The notes below the pieces were generated by a model. It saw only the letters and a list, made by a program, of their open reading frames with translations. It was not told where the DNA came from and did no database searches. DNA of 7,853 bases from Pseudomonadota bacterium (GTDB lineage: Bacteria > Pseudomonadota > Alphaproteobacteria > Rhizobiales > Kaistiaceae), in NCBI GenBank assembly GCA_023391905.1, contig JAEWAD010000109.1, positions 1-7,853 on the forward strand, read 5' to 3'. The translations under genes and the position numbers were made by a program. Of the stretch, positions 5,900 through 7,853 are shown piece after piece. Within the stretch, counting starts at the first letter, position 1, and the number at the start of each line of letters is the position of its first letter.

Positions 5900-6718
5900 C
5901 TATCTCGTGGCCGCGCGTGCCTCCGCGACGCTGATCGAAACCGCCGGCGTGGCGGGGCCTGCGCCATAGGCCGTGCCGCGCACGGGCGCGGCGCCGGTGC
6001 CGTCCAGCCCGATGGCGAGGCGCACATGCGTGTCGGTAGGGCAGAGGTTCATGGCGACGTCGAAGCCGATCCAGCCGACGCCGTCGACATGCGCCTCGGC
6101 CCAGCCATGCTCGGCCTCTGCCGGCGCCCCGCCGTCCGGGCGGAAGAGATAGCCGCTGGCGAAACGGGCTGGGAAGCCGAGATGGCGGGCCGCCGCGATC
6201 ATCGCATGCGCAGCGGCGCGCGGGTCGCCCCGGCCCGAGGCGAAGGTCGCCCTGGCGCTGTCGTCGACACCGTCGCCGCCCGGCAGGATCTTCTCGTGCA
6301 GCGCCCCCATCAGCGCGTGCAGGCGCGACAGCGGGTCGGCCGGCGCCGCGGCGGCGACGTCCTCGGCGAAGGCGCGGATGGCGGCGTCCGGCACGGTCAG
6401 CGGCGTCGTGCGCAGGAACACGCCGATCGGGAAGCGCTCCTTCTGGCCGCGCACCATGCCGGCCATGTCGTGCGTCTCGACGTCGCCGAGCGCGGTGATC
6501 GTCAGCCCGTCGAGCCGGCCCTCCGTCGTGAACGAGTGCACGATGTTGCCGAACGGGTCGGTCGCCGGGTCGAGGCGGCAGTCGTGGTCGACCTCGATCC
6601 GCCAGTTGACGACGAACTGGCCGTCATGGCCGCGCGGCGTCAGCCGCAGGGTCTGGATCGCGCCGGTCGCCGGCGGATCGAAGCGATAGGCCGTCTCGTG
6701 AACGATTTTGAGGCGCAT
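5900..6718 (-). CDS. Transglutaminase-like protein lacking the catalytic Cys
   Basis: A 272-residue protein with the layout of bacterial transglutaminase-like proteins of Anbu clusters: an N-terminal beta domain (MRLKIVHETAYRF, 1-13; QTLRLTPR, 22-29; DPFGNIV, 54-60) and the papain-like core at about 125-240. The core keeps ARHLGFPARFASGYLF (177-192), HGWAEAHV (204-211, His204), GWIGFD (215-220, Asp220) and HVRLAIGLD (231-239). Where active relatives have a GVCQDFAH-type motif, this protein reads GDPRAAAH (164-171), with Pro166 in the Cys position. Only Cys47 and Cys226 remain, neither in the site, so classical thiol hydrolase or transfer activity is unlikely; a binding or scaffold role is inferred. 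The ATG at 6718 lies 13 bases after the alpha-E stop and has only a weak ribosome binding site, consistent with readthrough coupling. Variants without Cys may form a recognised subfamily. Confidence 0.85.
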   Translation of the reverse strand: MRLKIVHETAYRFDPPATGAIQTLRLTPRGHDGQFVVNWRIEVDHDCRLDPATDPFGNIVHSFTTEGRLDGLTITALGDVETHDMAGMVRGQKERFPIGVFLRTTPLTVPDAAIRAFAEDVAAAAPADPLSRLHALMGALHEKILPGGDGVDDSARATFASGRGDPRAAAHAMIAAARHLGFPARFASGYLFRPDGGAPAEAEHGWAEAHVDGVGWIGFDVAMNLCPTDTHVRLAIGLDGTGAAPVRGTAYGAGPATPAVSISVAEARAATR

Positions 6719-6731
6719 GAAGCGGGTCCGT

Positions 6732-7673
6732 TCACACGAGATACTGGTCGGTGATCGCCTGGCCGAGGCGCGCGTTCTCGCCGATGAACTCGGTCAGGAA
6801 CTCGTGCAGGCCGTCGCGGAAGACGTCGTCGATGGTGGCGTTCTGCAGCCGGTTGCGGGTCGAGCGGGCGACGCGCTGCGCCAGGCCCTGGCGGCCATAG
6901 GCGAGCGACAGCTCGTCCAGGAAGGCGCAGATATTGTCGTAGCAGGAGGCGAGCGAGCGCGGCAGCTGGTCGTTCAGCACGAGGAGGTCGGCGACCAGCC
7001 ACGGCTTCAGGCTCTCGCGATAGACCCAGTGATAGGCGGTGTTGGCCGACACCGAGCGCAGGATCGACGACCACTGGAAATAGTCGAGGCCGCCGCCGAC
7101 GCTCTCCTGCGCCGGCAGCAGCAGGTGGTACTTCACGTCGAGGATGCGGGCCGTGTTGTCGGCCCGTTCGATGAACGAGCCGAGGCTCGAGAAGAAATAG
7201 ACGTCGTTGCGGATCATCGTCCGGTAGGCCGAGCCGTCGAAGCGTAGCGACGCCTCCTTCACATAGATCAGGAAGGCGTTGAGCTTCATGCGGTCGCGCG
7301 CGGCGCCGTCGAAATCGCGCAGGCCGAGCCAGGCGCCGTTGATCGCGTCCCACATCTCCGAGGTCAGCGCGGTGCGCACCGTGCGGGCATTGACGCGGGC
7401 CCGCTCCAGGCAGGAGCGGATGGAGGAGGGGTTCTCCGGCGAGAAGGCCAGGAAATCGATGATGTTCTCGGCCGTCGGCTCGCGGTTCAGCGACTTGAAC
7501 AGGCCGAGCGCGCCGGTGGCGGCGACGGCCGATTCCCATTCGTTGGAGCCGCCGGCATAGGCGATCGGCATGGCGGCGAGGCGATTGGCGGCGTCGATGA
7601 TGCGGGCGGTGTTCTCGGCGCGCTCGACATAGCGGGCCAGCCAGAAGAGGTTGTCGGCGGTACGGCTCAGCAC
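6732..7673 (-). CDS. Alpha-E domain protein (DUF403)
   Basis: A 313-residue, mostly helical protein of the alpha-E family. It begins MLSRTADNLFWLARYVERAENTARI (described by its LSRTADN opening and ERAEN motif, 2-25) and repeats the signature at 165-177 (GSFIERADNTARI), followed by DVKYHLLLP (179-187) and the WSSILRSVSANTAYHWVYRE region (201-220). The two R-x-x-E-R-A-[ED]-N copies suggest an ancient internal duplication. Alpha-E proteins occur almost always beside circularly permuted ATP-grasp enzymes and are thought to assist peptide or amide synthesis; the activity is unproven. The start is GTG at 7673, with GGAG about nine bases upstream and the expected family N-terminus. It lies between the ATP-grasp tail and the transglutaminase-like gene, all on one strand. 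Confidence 0.92.
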   Translation of the reverse strand: MLSRTADNLFWLARYVERAENTARIIDAANRLAAMPIAYAGGSNEWESAVAATGALGLFKSLNREPTAENIIDFLAFSPENPSSIRSCLERARVNARTVRTALTSEMWDAINGAWLGLRDFDGAARDRMKLNAFLIYVKEASLRFDGSAYRTMIRNDVYFFSSLGSFIERADNTARILDVKYHLLLPAQESVGGGLDYFQWSSILRSVSANTAYHWVYRESLKPWLVADLLVLNDQLPRSLASCYDNICAFLDELSLAYGRQGLAQRVARSTRNRLQNATIDDVFRDGLHEFLTEFIGENARLGQAITDQYLV

Positions 7674-7706
7674 GGAAGGAAACTCCGGGGATCAAGACGC
7701 TCGCCC

Positions 7707-7734
7707 GGTCCGGACCCGCATGCGGGCAGGGACC
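7707..7734. other. Compound palindrome in the ATP-grasp/alpha-E gap
   Basis: CCCGCATGCGGG (7715-7726) is a perfect 12-base palindrome. It overlaps GGTCCGGACC (7707-7716), also perfect, and is flanked by GGTCC (7707-7711) and GGACC (7730-7734), which can pair outside it. The element is 34 bases upstream of the alpha-E start and could fold in RNA or bind a dimeric protein. No function is shown. Confidence 0.4.
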
Positions 7735-7774
7735 GAGGGCCAGCGGACTGCGTCGACATGGAAGAGGGGCGCCT

Positions 7775-7796
7775 GCTCTCCCGCGCACGGGAGAGC
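7775..7796. other. 9-bp-stem hairpin after the ATP-grasp gene
   Basis: GCTCTCCCG (7775-7783) and CGGGAGAGC (7788-7796) are exact reverse complements around a four-base loop. On the minus strand it starts 15 bases past the ATP-grasp stop, inside the operon, without a T-tract. It could protect the upstream message from 3' decay, attenuate readthrough, or be a relic of a dispersed repeat. Confidence 0.5.
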
Positions 7797-7811
7797 GAAA
7801 GTTTGAGGGTG

Positions 7812-7853
7812 TCAGGCATCGAGCACCCAGGTGTCCTTGGTGCCGCCGCCCTG
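7812..7853 (-). CDS. C-terminus of circularly permuted ATP-grasp protein (partial)
   Basis: The last 13 codons read Q-G-G-G-T-K-D-T-W-V-L-D-A-stop, running off the window edge. GGG-[ST]-KDTWVL is the usual C-terminal ending of the circularly permuted ATP-grasp proteins (DUF404/DUF407 type) that precede alpha-E genes, and the position immediately upstream of an alpha-E gene agrees. The full family makes an acyl-phosphate intermediate and forms amide or peptide bonds; none of the catalytic part is visible here. The 138-base gap to alpha-E is long for such an operon and holds two hairpins. Confidence 0.75.
   Translation of the reverse strand, partial: QGGGTKDTWVLDA

Noticed and set aside
5821..6027. 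N-terminal extension of Anbu to an upstream Met
   Set aside because: It would bury the catalytic Thr2, overlaps the transglutaminase-like gene, and the extra residues look like frame-shifted noise. The ATG at 5820 has a suitable ribosome binding site.

Overview
The window is GC-rich (around 70% by eye) and densely coding, with short intergenic gaps. It looks like chromosomal DNA from an alphaproteobacterium, probably of the Hyphomicrobiales (Rhizobiales). The reasons are the Usg-like gene, the Anbu / transglutaminase-like / alpha-E / ATP-grasp cluster, the ArsR-SRPBCC-DUF899 module, the paired XdhC genes followed by a molybdopterin-binding/nucleotidyltransferase fusion, and a CCCCTCATCCGGCCCTTC-type intergenic palindrome. 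I cannot assign a genus. No rRNA, tRNA, CRISPR array, insertion sequence or phage gene was seen, and no gap without a gene exceeds 300 bases.

Region 1 (1-2714, plus strand) is a molybdenum-cofactor maturation operon. It holds the last codons of an unidentified gene, a short XdhC/CoxI protein, a second XdhC protein with the C-terminal Rossmann-like domain, and a fusion of a MoeA-like molybdopterin-binding domain to a MocA/MobA-like nucleotidyltransferase. The genes are tightly packed: adjacent stop and start codons, then a GTGA overlap. Such sets load and finish the cofactor of xanthine dehydrogenase / CO dehydrogenase-type hydroxylases, whose structural genes are not in the window. A palindromic repeat (about 2742-2820) sits between this operon and the next, convergent unit.

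Region 2 (2831-4580, minus strand) is an ArsR-family repressor translationally coupled (ATGA) to an AHSA1/SRPBCC protein, followed by a DUF899 thioredoxin-like protein. The arsR start is unusual. A 9-bp-arm palindrome covers the start codon, the only good -35 places the transcription start at or next to the ATG, and an in-frame stop lies just upstream. A leaderless, self-repressed mRNA is the simplest reading.

Region 3 (4555-5036, plus strand) is a divergent AT-rich promoter region and a Usg-like gene with a hairpin in its leader.

Region 4 (5077-7853, minus strand) is an Anbu gene cluster. In transcription order it has the C-terminus of what is probably a circularly permuted ATP-grasp protein, an alpha-E (DUF403) protein, a transglutaminase-like protein and the proteasome-like peptidase Anbu. 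The ATP-grasp and alpha-E proteins are thought to make a peptide or amide modification. The transglutaminase-like protein and Anbu would process or remove it, but no substrate is known. The transglutaminase-like member keeps His and Asp of its triad but has Pro where the catalytic Cys belongs. This is the most notable point in the window.
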